This document shows positions 1 through 8,006 of a stretch of DNA of 32,393 bases, in pieces; position 1 is the first letter of the stretch; the number at the start of each line of letters is the position of its first letter. This DNA comes from Gammaproteobacteria bacterium. Its GTDB lineage: Bacteria > Pseudomonadota > Gammaproteobacteria > Chromatiales > Chromatiaceae. Where the stretch lies: positions 1 through 32,393 of the forward strand of contig JAAAOQ010000064.1 in NCBI GenBank assembly GCA_009908845.1, written 5' to 3'. The notes below the pieces were generated by a model. The model had not been told where the DNA came from. It saw only the letters and a program-made list of their open reading frames with translations, and searched no databases. Both the position numbers and the translations under genes were made by a program.

Positions 1-435
1 GAGCACGCACCCTCATCCCCAGACGACCATGCAGCCTTGGACAAGGCGGTTGCAACACTCGAAGACGGCGACACGCTCTTCCGCTTCAACGCCGACGCGG
101 GCTGCCGCATGGAGACGGTAAACGTCACCTCGGAAATGCTCGACGTGGAGCACGCTGAGCATGACGGGCATGCGCACGACGAGAGCGAGGAGCACGACCA
201 TCAGGGAGCGCCTGCGCATAAAGGCGAGCACGAACATGGCCATGCGGGCGACACCCATTCGGACATCGAGGCCGCCTACCACTTCGAGTGCGACACCCCA
301 GACAAGCTGACGCGGTTGACCGCCGAGGTATTCGAAGCCTTTCCAGGTATGGAGGAGATTAAGGTCCAGTACGTGATCGAGCGCAAACAAGGGGCCGCGG
401 AGCTGACCGCAAAGGATCACGTCGTTAGGTTCTAG
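1..435 (+). CDS. DUF2796 / ZrgA-like periplasmic zinc protein, 3' part
   Basis: The reading frame is open from base 1, so the 5' end lies outside the window; 144 codons and the TAG stop are seen. The C-terminal part matches the DUF2796 (ZrgA-like) family: an AALDKAV/LEDGDTLFRF stretch, a Cys in AGCRMETVNV, a long His/Asp/Glu-rich segment (about residues 45-80), then a Tyr-His-Phe-Glu-Cys strand and the closing AAELTAKDHVVRF. The family is exported and linked to zinc uptake. The His-rich insert suggests zinc binding in the periplasm. Only three bases separate its stop from the next gene, an ABC ATPase, so the three genes at the left edge probably form one operon. Its promoter and any Zur site are not in view. 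Confidence 0.8.
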   Translation, partial: EHAPSSPDDHAALDKAVATLEDGDTLFRFNADAGCRMETVNVTSEMLDVEHAEHDGHAHDESEEHDHQGAPAHKGEHEHGHAGDTHSDIEAAYHFECDTPDKLTRLTAEVFEAFPGMEEIKVQYVIERKQGAAELTAKDHVVRF

Positions 436-438
436 ACT

Positions 439-1197
439 GTGGACCAGGCATCTCCTGAATCATCCGAGGTCGGCGAATTGGTCATCGACATCAAGGGGCT
501 TCAGTTCCGCTGGCAGCCGAGTGCACCCTTGGTGCTGGCGATCGAAGACTTGACGGTCGGCCCTGGGGAACATCTGTTCATCAAGGGTCCCAGCGGCAGT
601 GGCAAGAGCACGCTGTTGAGCCTGATCTCAGGGGTGGCCACAGCGACCGTCGGCACGGTTCGCGTCATCGACCAGGAATTGGAGCAACTCGGCAGTGTCG
701 ATCGCGACCATTTTCGCGCCGATCACATCGGTTACATCTTTCAGATGTTCAACCTGATTCCGTATCTCTCGGTGGTCGACAATGTGACCTTGCCCTGTCG
801 ATTCTCGGCAAGCCGACGCGCCAAGGCACGCGCGCGGGGCAAAGATCTGCACGCGGAGGCCCGACGGTTGCTGGAGCACCTCGACATGGATCATGCCGAT
901 CTCCATCAGCGGGCGGTGACGACGCTGAGTGTCGGCCAGCAGCAACGCGTCGCGGCTGCTCGCGCGTTGATCGGCTCACCGGAGCTGCTGATCGCCGATG
1001 AGCCGACCTCTTCGCTGGATGCGGATCGACGCGAGTCGTTCATCCGGCTGCTGTTCGACGAATGCCGCGCGTCTGGCGCGACGCTGGTGTTCGTCAGCCA
1101 CGACGCCTCCCTGGAGCACCTGTTCGATCGGGCCATCGATCTCGCCGTTGTCAATCGCTCGGTCCAGGACGCCCTGGGTGAGCGAGGAGGTCTTTAA
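439..1197 (+). CDS. ABC transporter ATP-binding protein (LolD/MacB class)
   Basis: This is a 252-residue ATPase starting at GTG 439, three bases after the DUF2796 stop. It has a Walker A motif GPSGSGKST (about residues 50-58), a Q-loop (YIFQMFNLIPYLSV), a signature LSVGQQQR in place of LSGGQ, Walker B LLIADEPTSSLD and a switch His in FVSHD. Length and motifs match the LolD/MacB/FtsE class, which works with FtsX-type permeases as a mechanotransmitter or lipoprotein-handling ATPase rather than a channel importer. The permease follows three bases downstream. Pairing with a DUF2796 zinc protein suggests that the ATPase drives a zinc-related process at the inner membrane; this role is inferred from context. 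No motif is missing. Confidence 0.85.
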   Translation: MDQASPESSEVGELVIDIKGLQFRWQPSAPLVLAIEDLTVGPGEHLFIKGPSGSGKSTLLSLISGVATATVGTVRVIDQELEQLGSVDRDHFRADHIGYIFQMFNLIPYLSVVDNVTLPCRFSASRRAKARARGKDLHAEARRLLEHLDMDHADLHQRAVTTLSVGQQQRVAAARALIGSPELLIADEPTSSLDADRRESFIRLLFDECRASGATLVFVSHDASLEHLFDRAIDLAVVNRSVQDALGERGGL

Positions 1198-1200
1198 GCG

Positions 1201-2460
1201 ATGGCGATCCTGTCCCTAGCGTGGAAGAGCCTGTTGAATCGACGCTTTACGGCGTTGCTGACGCTGTTGTCCATTGCGCTGAGCGTGACCCTACTGGTCG
1301 GTGTCGAACGGCTGCGCACCGAGGCGCGGGCGAGCTTCGCCAATACCCTGTCTGGCACCGATCTCATCGTCGGCGCGCGCAGCGGACCGGTGCAGCTCCT
1401 GTTGTATTCGGTCTTCCGCATCGGCGATGCCACCAACAACCTCTCTTGGGAGAGCTATCAGGACATCGCCGTCCATCCCAAGGTCGCCTGGACCGTGCCG
1501 ATCTCGCTCGGGGACTCCCATCGCGGGTTTCGGGTCCTGGGGACCACCGAAGCCTACTTCGAGCACTACCGTTACGGGCGCGATCGCCGCCTGAGCTTTG
1601 AGGAAGGACAACCGTTCTCCGATCTCTACGATGCCGTGCTCGGTGCCGAGGTCGCGGACACATTGGGCTATCAGATCGGCGACGCGATCATCGTGGCTCA
1701 TGGCGCCGGCGAGGTCAGCTTCGCCAAACACGACGACAAGCCGTTTCGTGTCCTGGGCATCCTTGAGCGAACGGGGACGCCGGTCGATCGCACTGTCCAT
1801 GTCAGTCTCGAGGCGATCGAGGCCATTCACGTCGATTGGCAGAGCGGCGCACCGATCCCCGGCCTGTCGATCTCAGCCGATCAGGCTCGGGCGATGGACC
1901 TGACCCCAAAGGCGATTACCGCCTTTCTGGTGGGACTCGAATCAAAGATTGCGACCTTTCAGGTCCAACGCTTTGTCAACGAGTACCCCGAAGAACCGCT
2001 GTTGGCGATCCTGCCCGGCGTGGCGCTCAGCCAGCTTTGGGATCTGATCGGCGTCGCCGAGAACGCGTTGCTGATCGTCTCGGCCTTTGTCGTCGTGGTC
2101 GGCCTGTTCGGCATGCTGACCGCCTTGTTGACCAGTCTCAATGAGCGACGTCGGGAGATGGCCATCCTGCGCTCGGTCGGCGCGCGACCCGGGCACGTGT
2201 TCGCGTTGATCATGGGCGAGGCGGGTGTTCTCACGCTGCTCGGCGTGCTGTCCGGCATGGCCTTGCTCTACCTGGCGCTGATCGTGGGGCAGCCGCTCAT
2301 CGAGAGTCGATTCGGGATCTTCGTCCCCATCGGCGGGCCGACACCCTACGAGTGGGTCCTGCTCGGCGCCGTGATCGCCGCAGGGTTCCTGGTCGGAAGC
2401 ATCCCCAGCTATCGGGCCTACTGCTTGTCGTTGGCCGATGGCTTGGCAGTGCGGATCTAA
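1201..2460 (+). CDS. FtsX-like ABC permease
   Basis: This 419-residue inner-membrane protein starts at ATG 1201, three bases after the ATPase. Its layout is that of MacB/FtsX permeases: one N-terminal transmembrane helix (about residues 17-36), a periplasmic domain of about 240 residues, and three C-terminal helices (around residues 282-308, 335-360 and 380-405). The cytoplasmic loop LNERRREMAILRSVGA is the conserved FtsX segment that contacts the ATPase. With the upstream ATPase it should form a two-component transporter or mechanotransmitter; the DUF2796 protein is a plausible partner. Substrate is unknown; zinc or a zinc-binding lipoprotein is an inference. The next gene is convergent, and no clear intrinsic terminator is visible in the 125-bp gap. 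Confidence 0.85.
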   Translation: MAILSLAWKSLLNRRFTALLTLLSIALSVTLLVGVERLRTEARASFANTLSGTDLIVGARSGPVQLLLYSVFRIGDATNNLSWESYQDIAVHPKVAWTVPISLGDSHRGFRVLGTTEAYFEHYRYGRDRRLSFEEGQPFSDLYDAVLGAEVADTLGYQIGDAIIVAHGAGEVSFAKHDDKPFRVLGILERTGTPVDRTVHVSLEAIEAIHVDWQSGAPIPGLSISADQARAMDLTPKAITAFLVGLESKIATFQVQRFVNEYPEEPLLAILPGVALSQLWDLIGVAENALLIVSAFVVVVGLFGMLTALLTSLNERRREMAILRSVGARPGHVFALIMGEAGVLTLLGVLSGMALLYLALIVGQPLIESRFGIFVPIGGPTPYEWVLLGAVIAAGFLVGSIPSYRAYCLSLADGLAVRI

Positions 2461-2585
2461 AGGGCGGTTTACTGGTTTGGGTAAAGCGGCATCGGAGAAC
2501 GCCGAGGGGCAGGGTGTTTCCGCTCATATTGTGCGAACGCGTCGCGTCCAGCGCAAAGTAGCAAGGGTTCCGTACGACCTGTTTA

Positions 2586-3968
2586 TCAGCTTACGGACCC
2601 GGTCGCGCTCAATCCTAAAGCCTTCGCTTGGCTTCCGTCGTCATCTTTTAGCTCGGTCGGTAGTATTACCACCTTAGCGAGGTGTCCGGGAGGATTAGAC
2701 GGTTTCACGCTATAGCCCGGGCCGGCGCGGCAAGGGCGCAAACAGGAACTGCCAACAGGCAAAAAGGCGGTTATGCTTCCGACACACATATGTGACTCGA
2801 AGCGCTGCTTGCCGTCACCGCAAAGCTGATCCACGACCACGGCGGCCTGGCTATTGATACACTCGACGAATGAAAATACCTGCCCCTTGTGTTCAGCACA
2901 ATCACCGACAGCGTAGATATCTGGTTCGCTGGTACGCATGGTGTCATCGACCTTGATACCCTGGCCAATATCAAGGCCCGCTCGGGCCGCAAGATCAACG
3001 TTGGGCTTCAGGCCGATCGCCGAGATCACGACGTCGCGCTCTATGGTGCGCCCATCCTCGAACTGGATCTGCAACCCACTGTCTTCTTTGGCGACATCGT
3101 TCATCGCGGTGCCGAGCAAGAACTCGATCCCGTTCTGCACGTATCGATCGTGGACGTAGGTGGACAAGCCCTCGGACGCCACTGAAGACAGCAAATACGG
3201 GGATCTATCGTTGATCGCGACCTCATGCCCGGCACGAGCAAGATCATCGGCCAATTCACATCCGATCAAGCCGGCACCCAGAATCAGTACCCGTTTGCTA
3301 CCGCTGTTGAGCAATTTCGTCAGTGACTCGTACTGATCTAGGTCATTCAGCTGACGAATATGCTGCTGGATACGACGATCGTAGAGACGGAACGGTACCG
3401 CGCCCGTCGCAAGCACCAATTTGGCGTACTCAATCTTGCCGTGCTCGACCTTGCCTATATTGGTTAACAAACGTTTTTTCTTAAGATCGAGACCGAGCAC
3501 CTGGGTACGTGCACGCAAGTCCACGTCTAGCAACTGCGCGCGATCCGATCCTTTGGCAATGATCAGATCACCACGTGACTTGCTGGTCACGGACACGGAC
3601 AAGTGCGGCTTGTAGTAGTAGTCTCCATCATCCTTCGTGACGATGGTGATCGGGCCTTTGGCACCATTCTGGCGCAGTTGATCGGCGATGTACCAACCGC
3701 CAATCCCAGCGCCAACAATCACAATCGGAACCTCTTCCTGGTCACTGCCGTTACGTCTCTGGTCGCTGTTGCGTTCGGCTACGGCTTGCGCAAGCTTGGA
3801 CGAACCGGCAAGGCTAAAACTTTCGTGAGGATCACCACAAACCGAACAAAACCATTCGTCCGGTAGGTCACCAAATCGGGTCCCCGGGGCCACCCCGTGA
3901 ATCGGGTCACCAATAGCTTCGTCGTAGATATGCGCGCAAGTGCCACAACGATAGCGATTAAAGTTCAT
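2586..3968 (-). CDS. Rubredoxin - NAD(P)H:rubredoxin reductase fusion, suspect 3' end
   Basis: The N-terminal 50 residues are a rubredoxin with iron ligands Cys8, Cys11, Cys41 and Cys44. A FAD/NAD reductase follows, with FAD motif VIVGAGIGGWYIAD, NAD motif RVLILGAGLIGCELAD and a second FAD motif DIYAVGDCAEH. Such fusions pass electrons from NAD(P)H to rubredoxin, in oxygen or superoxide defence of anaerobes or in alkane oxidation. A strong ribosome site (GGAGGGAAGGAAG) directly precedes ATG 3968. After residue about 390 the sequence stops resembling the family: the last ~65 residues are a Pro/Cys/Gly mixture, with only hints of the usual C-terminal motif near the end. Frameshifts or a deletion there are likely, so the true C-terminus may be damaged. 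Base composition is AT-richer than in neighbouring genes, which suggests transfer. Confidence 0.75.
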   Translation of the reverse strand: MNFNRYRCGTCAHIYDEAIGDPIHGVAPGTRFGDLPDEWFCSVCGDPHESFSLAGSSKLAQAVAERNSDQRRNGSDQEEVPIVIVGAGIGGWYIADQLRQNGAKGPITIVTKDDGDYYYKPHLSVSVTSKSRGDLIIAKGSDRAQLLDVDLRARTQVLGLDLKKKRLLTNIGKVEHGKIEYAKLVLATGAVPFRLYDRRIQQHIRQLNDLDQYESLTKLLNSGSKRVLILGAGLIGCELADDLARAGHEVAINDRSPYLLSSVASEGLSTYVHDRYVQNGIEFLLGTAMNDVAKEDSGLQIQFEDGRTIERDVVISAIGLKPNVDLAARAGLDIGQGIKVDDTMRTSEPDIYAVGDCAEHKGQVFSFVECINSQAAVVVDQLCGDGKQRFESHMCVGSITAFLPVGSSCLRPCRAGPGYSVKPSNPPGHLAKVVILPTELKDDDGSQAKALGLSATGSVS

Positions 3969-4493
3969 CTTCCTTCCCTCCGGAATTGATGTGGTGATCG
4001 AAATAATCCTTAACCGCGCCCCTTACGACGACGACCGAGATTGGCTCGTGCGACACGAGAGCCTAGGAACCCCGATCAAATCGGCCGTTTGAACTGCGCA
4101 AGTTCTTGATTTTACAAGCCGCAAGAGCCATTCTGTTCGGGCCTCTAAGCCAACAGCCCCTACCACCGGTAGAACGCCCATACGAATTCTCAGCGGCTCA
4201 AGCCCCTGCCTCGACGGTATCCTGAACAGCTAGCGGCTCCAGCCACTTCGCCCATCGCTGTTGGGCCGAGCTTTGCAGAGTTGGCGCATAGCATTCGCCA
4301 TCTTCCCGTCGTTCGGGGACCGTCAGCCCTTCTCCTGATCCAATTTCATGTGTAGGACTGAGCTCCTACAAAAGCAAGCCCCGCGCCAAACCAGCAAGCC
4401 CTGCGCAGAAGCCGTGGAGATCGTTTATCTATTTGCTTTTATCAGCTAATTACGAAAGCTTATGACCTTGTTGGTGTTGTAGCATAGTCGACA
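3969..4493. other. Non-coding gap, 525 bp
   Basis: The stretch between the rubredoxin reductase (minus) and the metE remnant (plus) has no supported gene. It is AT-richer than its surroundings and holds the promoter region of the rubredoxin gene and the inverted repeat at 4351-4370. No tRNA-like cloverleaf or transposase fragment was recognised. Confidence 0.5.
4351..4370. repeat. Short inverted repeat, REP-like
   Basis: TGTAGGA and TCCTACA form perfect 7-bp arms around a 6-base centre (CTGAGC). The arms resemble REP-type extragenic palindromes seen in gammaproteobacteria. It could fold as a hairpin in RNA of either strand but has no following T-run, so a terminator role is doubtful. No second copy was noticed in the window. 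Confidence 0.4.
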
Positions 4494-5165
4494 ATGGGGT
4501 TCGGCCTGTATGGATCGCAACAGACCTGTTGCCCTCGATCCGCGTCTCGGAGATCCGGGACTCCCGGCATCGATGCCGCCGCCTACGAGCAAGTGATGCG
4601 TGAACAGATCGCCCGGGCGCTGCGCGATGAGGTTCAGGACCTTGAGCAGGCCGGCATCGGCGTCATCCAGATCGACGAACCGGCCTTCCGCGAGGGACTG
4701 CCGCTGCGCCACGCCGCCTGGGCTGCCTATCTCGACTGGGCGGTGCGCTGCTTCCGACTGAGCAGCTCGGGGGCCGGCGATGCGACCCAGATCCACACCC
4801 ACATGTGCTACTCGGAGTTCAACGACATCATCCAGTCCATCGCCGATCTGGATGCCGATGCCATCACCATCGAGACGGCGCGCTCGGACATGGAGCTGCT
4901 CGAGGCCTTCTCGGACTTCGAGTATCCGAACGAGATCGGCCCCGGCGTCTACGACATCCACTCGCCCAACGTCCCCGAGGTCGGCCAGATGGTCCAGCTC
5001 ATGCGTCGGGCTGCCGAGGGGGTGCCAGCCGAGCGGCTCTGGGTCAATCCCGACTGCGGGCTCAAGACCCGCGGTTGGGTCGAGGTCGAGCCCTCGCTGC
5101 GCAACATGGTCGCCGCGGCGCGGCAGCTACGCCGCGATCTTGGCGTCGAGCGGACCGCTGCCTGA
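4494..5165 (+). pseudogene. metE: 3' fragment of cobalamin-independent methionine synthase
   Basis: From about base 4585 to the stop at 5165 the frame encodes the C-terminal ~190 residues of MetE. The conserved segments include [61 protein letters not shown] and [13 protein letters not shown]. The zinc ligands of the active site are all present: His and Cys of HxxC in THMCY, Glu in IETA and Cys in PDCG. An intact MetE is about 750 residues, so roughly three quarters is missing. The ~30 codons before the homology begins do not look like MetE. No homology to the missing part was seen upstream. Without the N-terminal barrel it cannot be functional. It is a deletion or rearrangement scar; a full copy may exist elsewhere. 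Confidence 0.85.
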
Positions 5166-5185
5166 GCGCGCGGACCGGGCCTTCT

Positions 5186-5222
5186 CGATCCACCGGTCGC
5201 GATCCACCGGTCGCGATCCACC
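5186..5222. repeat. 14-bp tandem repeat, 2.6 copies
   Basis: The unit CGATCCACCGGTCG is repeated head to tail without mismatch for 37 bp, in the gap between the metE remnant and folK. It includes two CCACCGG palindromic-like cores. It is most likely a slippage product near the recombination scar; no function is evident. Confidence 0.7.
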
Positions 5223-5892
5223 TCTGCATCGGGTCACGGATCGCGGCCGGCATCCGCTGTCCGACATCAGCGCTGCCGCTGCTCGCCTCTGGCAGCGCGG
5301 TGTCGGTCGACACCCTTTCGCGCCAGTCGAGGCGACCCTTCATGGCAACCGTCTATCTGAGCCTGGGCACCAATCTCGGTGACCGAGCGTACAATCTCGA
5401 GCGCGCGGTCACGCGCCTCACCGAGGTGCTGGATGCGCTGGTTTTGTCGTCGGTCTACGAGACCGATCCTTGGGGGCTGGTCGATCAGCCCGACTTCTAC
5501 AATCTGTGCGCGCTCGGCGAAACGACGCTCGAACCGCGCGCGCTGCTGCGCTTGCTCAAACACCTGGAGCGCGCATTGGGCCGGGTCGATGGCACCCTGT
5601 GGGGGCCACGGCTGATCGACATCGATCTCCTGTTCTACGACGATCAGGTACTGGACGAGCCGGCGCTGCAGGTGCCGCATCCGCGTATCCGCGGCCGTGC
5701 CTTCGTGCTGATCCCGCTGCTCGACCTGGTCGAGGACCTGGAGCATCCCGCGCTCAAGCGATCGATCCGTTCACTCGCTTCCGAAGTCGATGCAACCACG
5801 GTGCGCCGTTTGGCTCAGCCGCTCTTGGCAGCCTCGGCGGCGTGCGACCAAGCGTCGGAGCCGAGCGCGACGCAGTCGCTTGGCATCAATGG

Positions 5893-5922
5893 TCAGTCGT
5901 GCACCGGGGTTCAGTCGTGCAC
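5893..5922. repeat. 12-bp direct repeat in the folK tail
   Basis: TCAGTCGTGCAC occurs at 5893 and again at 5911 (period 18 bp), in phase with the folK frame, giving a repeated QSCTG peptide. It lies just before the overlap with the convergent gene and looks like a local duplication. Confidence 0.6.
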
Positions 5923-5941
5923 TGGGTCGGAGACCAGCAGG

Positions 5942-6901
<960 letters not shown>

Positions 6902-6965
6902 GCACTCAGTCTTGCCGGGGACTGAGCCCCACCGATCAGCGAGCATAGCAAGCGCCTGCTCAGGC

Positions 6966-7649
6966 TCAAAACCGGTCTCCCCCGAGGAGGAGGCCGACGA
7001 GACCAACGGCGGACAGCAACAGACCCGCCGCTGCCCGCCAAGCTGGGCGTCGTGCAAGCCCGGCGATCCAGCCAACAAATGAGCCCAGCCCCAGGATCGC
7101 CGGTAACGTGCCCAGTCCGAACAGGCTCATCATCAGCGCGCCCTGCAGTGGATCATCGGCAGCCAGGGTTAACAACACCGCGTAATAGACCAGCCCGCAG
7201 GGAAGCCAGCCCCAGACCATCCCATAGAGCACCGCCTGTCGGTGTGAGTGCACCGGCAGCAAGCGGCGCTGCAGCGGCTCGAGGCGTCGCCATATCGGCA
7301 CACCAAGCCGATCCATCTGCTTGAGGCGCGGAAACCAGCCCGTGAGGTAGAGGCCGGTCAGGATCACGACCAACGCCGCCAGCCCGCGCAGGAGCTCGTG
7401 CAAGGAGGGAGCGAGCGGATTCTGCGCGATAGCCGATCCCAGCAAACCGCCGAGGCCGCCGGCTAGGCCGTAGCTCAGGATGCGCCCTAGGCTCAGCGCG
7501 ACCAGGTATGCGGCCAGATGAAACGGATTGTGACGGCACTCCGTCGGTAGGCTCAGCGCTAAGGCGCCCGCGATCGGTCCACACATCGCCACGCAGTGGA
7601 CGGACCCGAACAGGCCCATCAAGAGGAACAGGCCGGGTGAGGGCTCCAC
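6966..7649 (-). CDS. COG2836 / TauE-UreH-like membrane protein
   Basis: This 227-residue polytopic inner-membrane protein starts at GTG 7649 with a GGAG ribosome site. It belongs to the COG2836 family (sulfite exporter TauE/SafE-like, DsbD-like core), recognised by the paired Cys motifs GSVHCVAMCGP near the N-terminus and WGWLPCGLVYYAV in the middle. About six to seven hydrophobic helices are visible. Members often sit with cytochrome cbb3 oxidase maturation or copper genes and are suspected to act in copper or thiol handling across the membrane; the exact reaction is not established. Here it is divergent from a putative copper receptor gene, which fits a copper role. It may share a transcript with the sigma-54 activator downstream. 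Confidence 0.8.
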   Translation of the reverse strand: MEPSPGLFLLMGLFGSVHCVAMCGPIAGALALSLPTECRHNPFHLAAYLVALSLGRILSYGLAGGLGGLLGSAIAQNPLAPSLHELLRGLAALVVILTGLYLTGWFPRLKQMDRLGVPIWRRLEPLQRRLLPVHSHRQAVLYGMVWGWLPCGLVYYAVLLTLAADDPLQGALMMSLFGLGTLPAILGLGSFVGWIAGLARRPAWRAAAGLLLSAVGLVGLLLGGDRF

Positions 7650-8006
7650 CTTAGCTCCAGTTGGCGGCTCGTGCCGAGTGGCTGGAGTTGGTCCGGCGAT
7701 AGCAGGGCATCTTCAGCGTCTTGCTCCTGTCCGGTTGCCGTCCTGAACGCCATGACGCAGGCTCAGTTCAGCTGGAAACTGTGTGAAATGCCGGCTTTTG
7801 CTGTGTGAGCTGACCACGATCAGCGATCGCCTCCGCTTGTCAGCCTGTGTAACCCTTTGTTTTAAAAAGAAGGGCAAACCTGGCGCAGCAAGTGCTCAGG
7901 CATCCGCCGGCTGCTCGACTAATCAACGTTGGCGCGCCGAATTACCTGCCCTGGCCAGCGCTGGCTGAGGGTGCCGGCGTGCGAAGAATGCTGCTCGCTT
8001 GATGAC
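7650..8006. other. Divergent intergenic region, 357 bp
   Basis: The gap separates the COG2836 gene (minus) and the TonB-dependent receptor (plus) and must carry both promoters. A short CCCTT/AAGGG stem occurs around 7851-7874. No Zur-like core, complete riboswitch or known copper-regulator dyad was recognised. The frame of the receptor is open back to 7929, but that part lacks signal-peptide character. Confidence 0.5.

Noticed and set aside
13-420. Antisense frame opposite the His-rich DUF2796 gene, rich in Val/Met/Leu
   Set aside because: It is the mirror of His/Asp codons (CAT/GAC giving ATG/GTC) and not a membrane peptide gene.
7861-7920. GGGCAAACC at 7872-7880, resembling the first conserved piece of a c-di-GMP-I riboswitch
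   Set aside because: The second conserved piece and the paired helices were not found at the required distance; one 9-mer is weak evidence.
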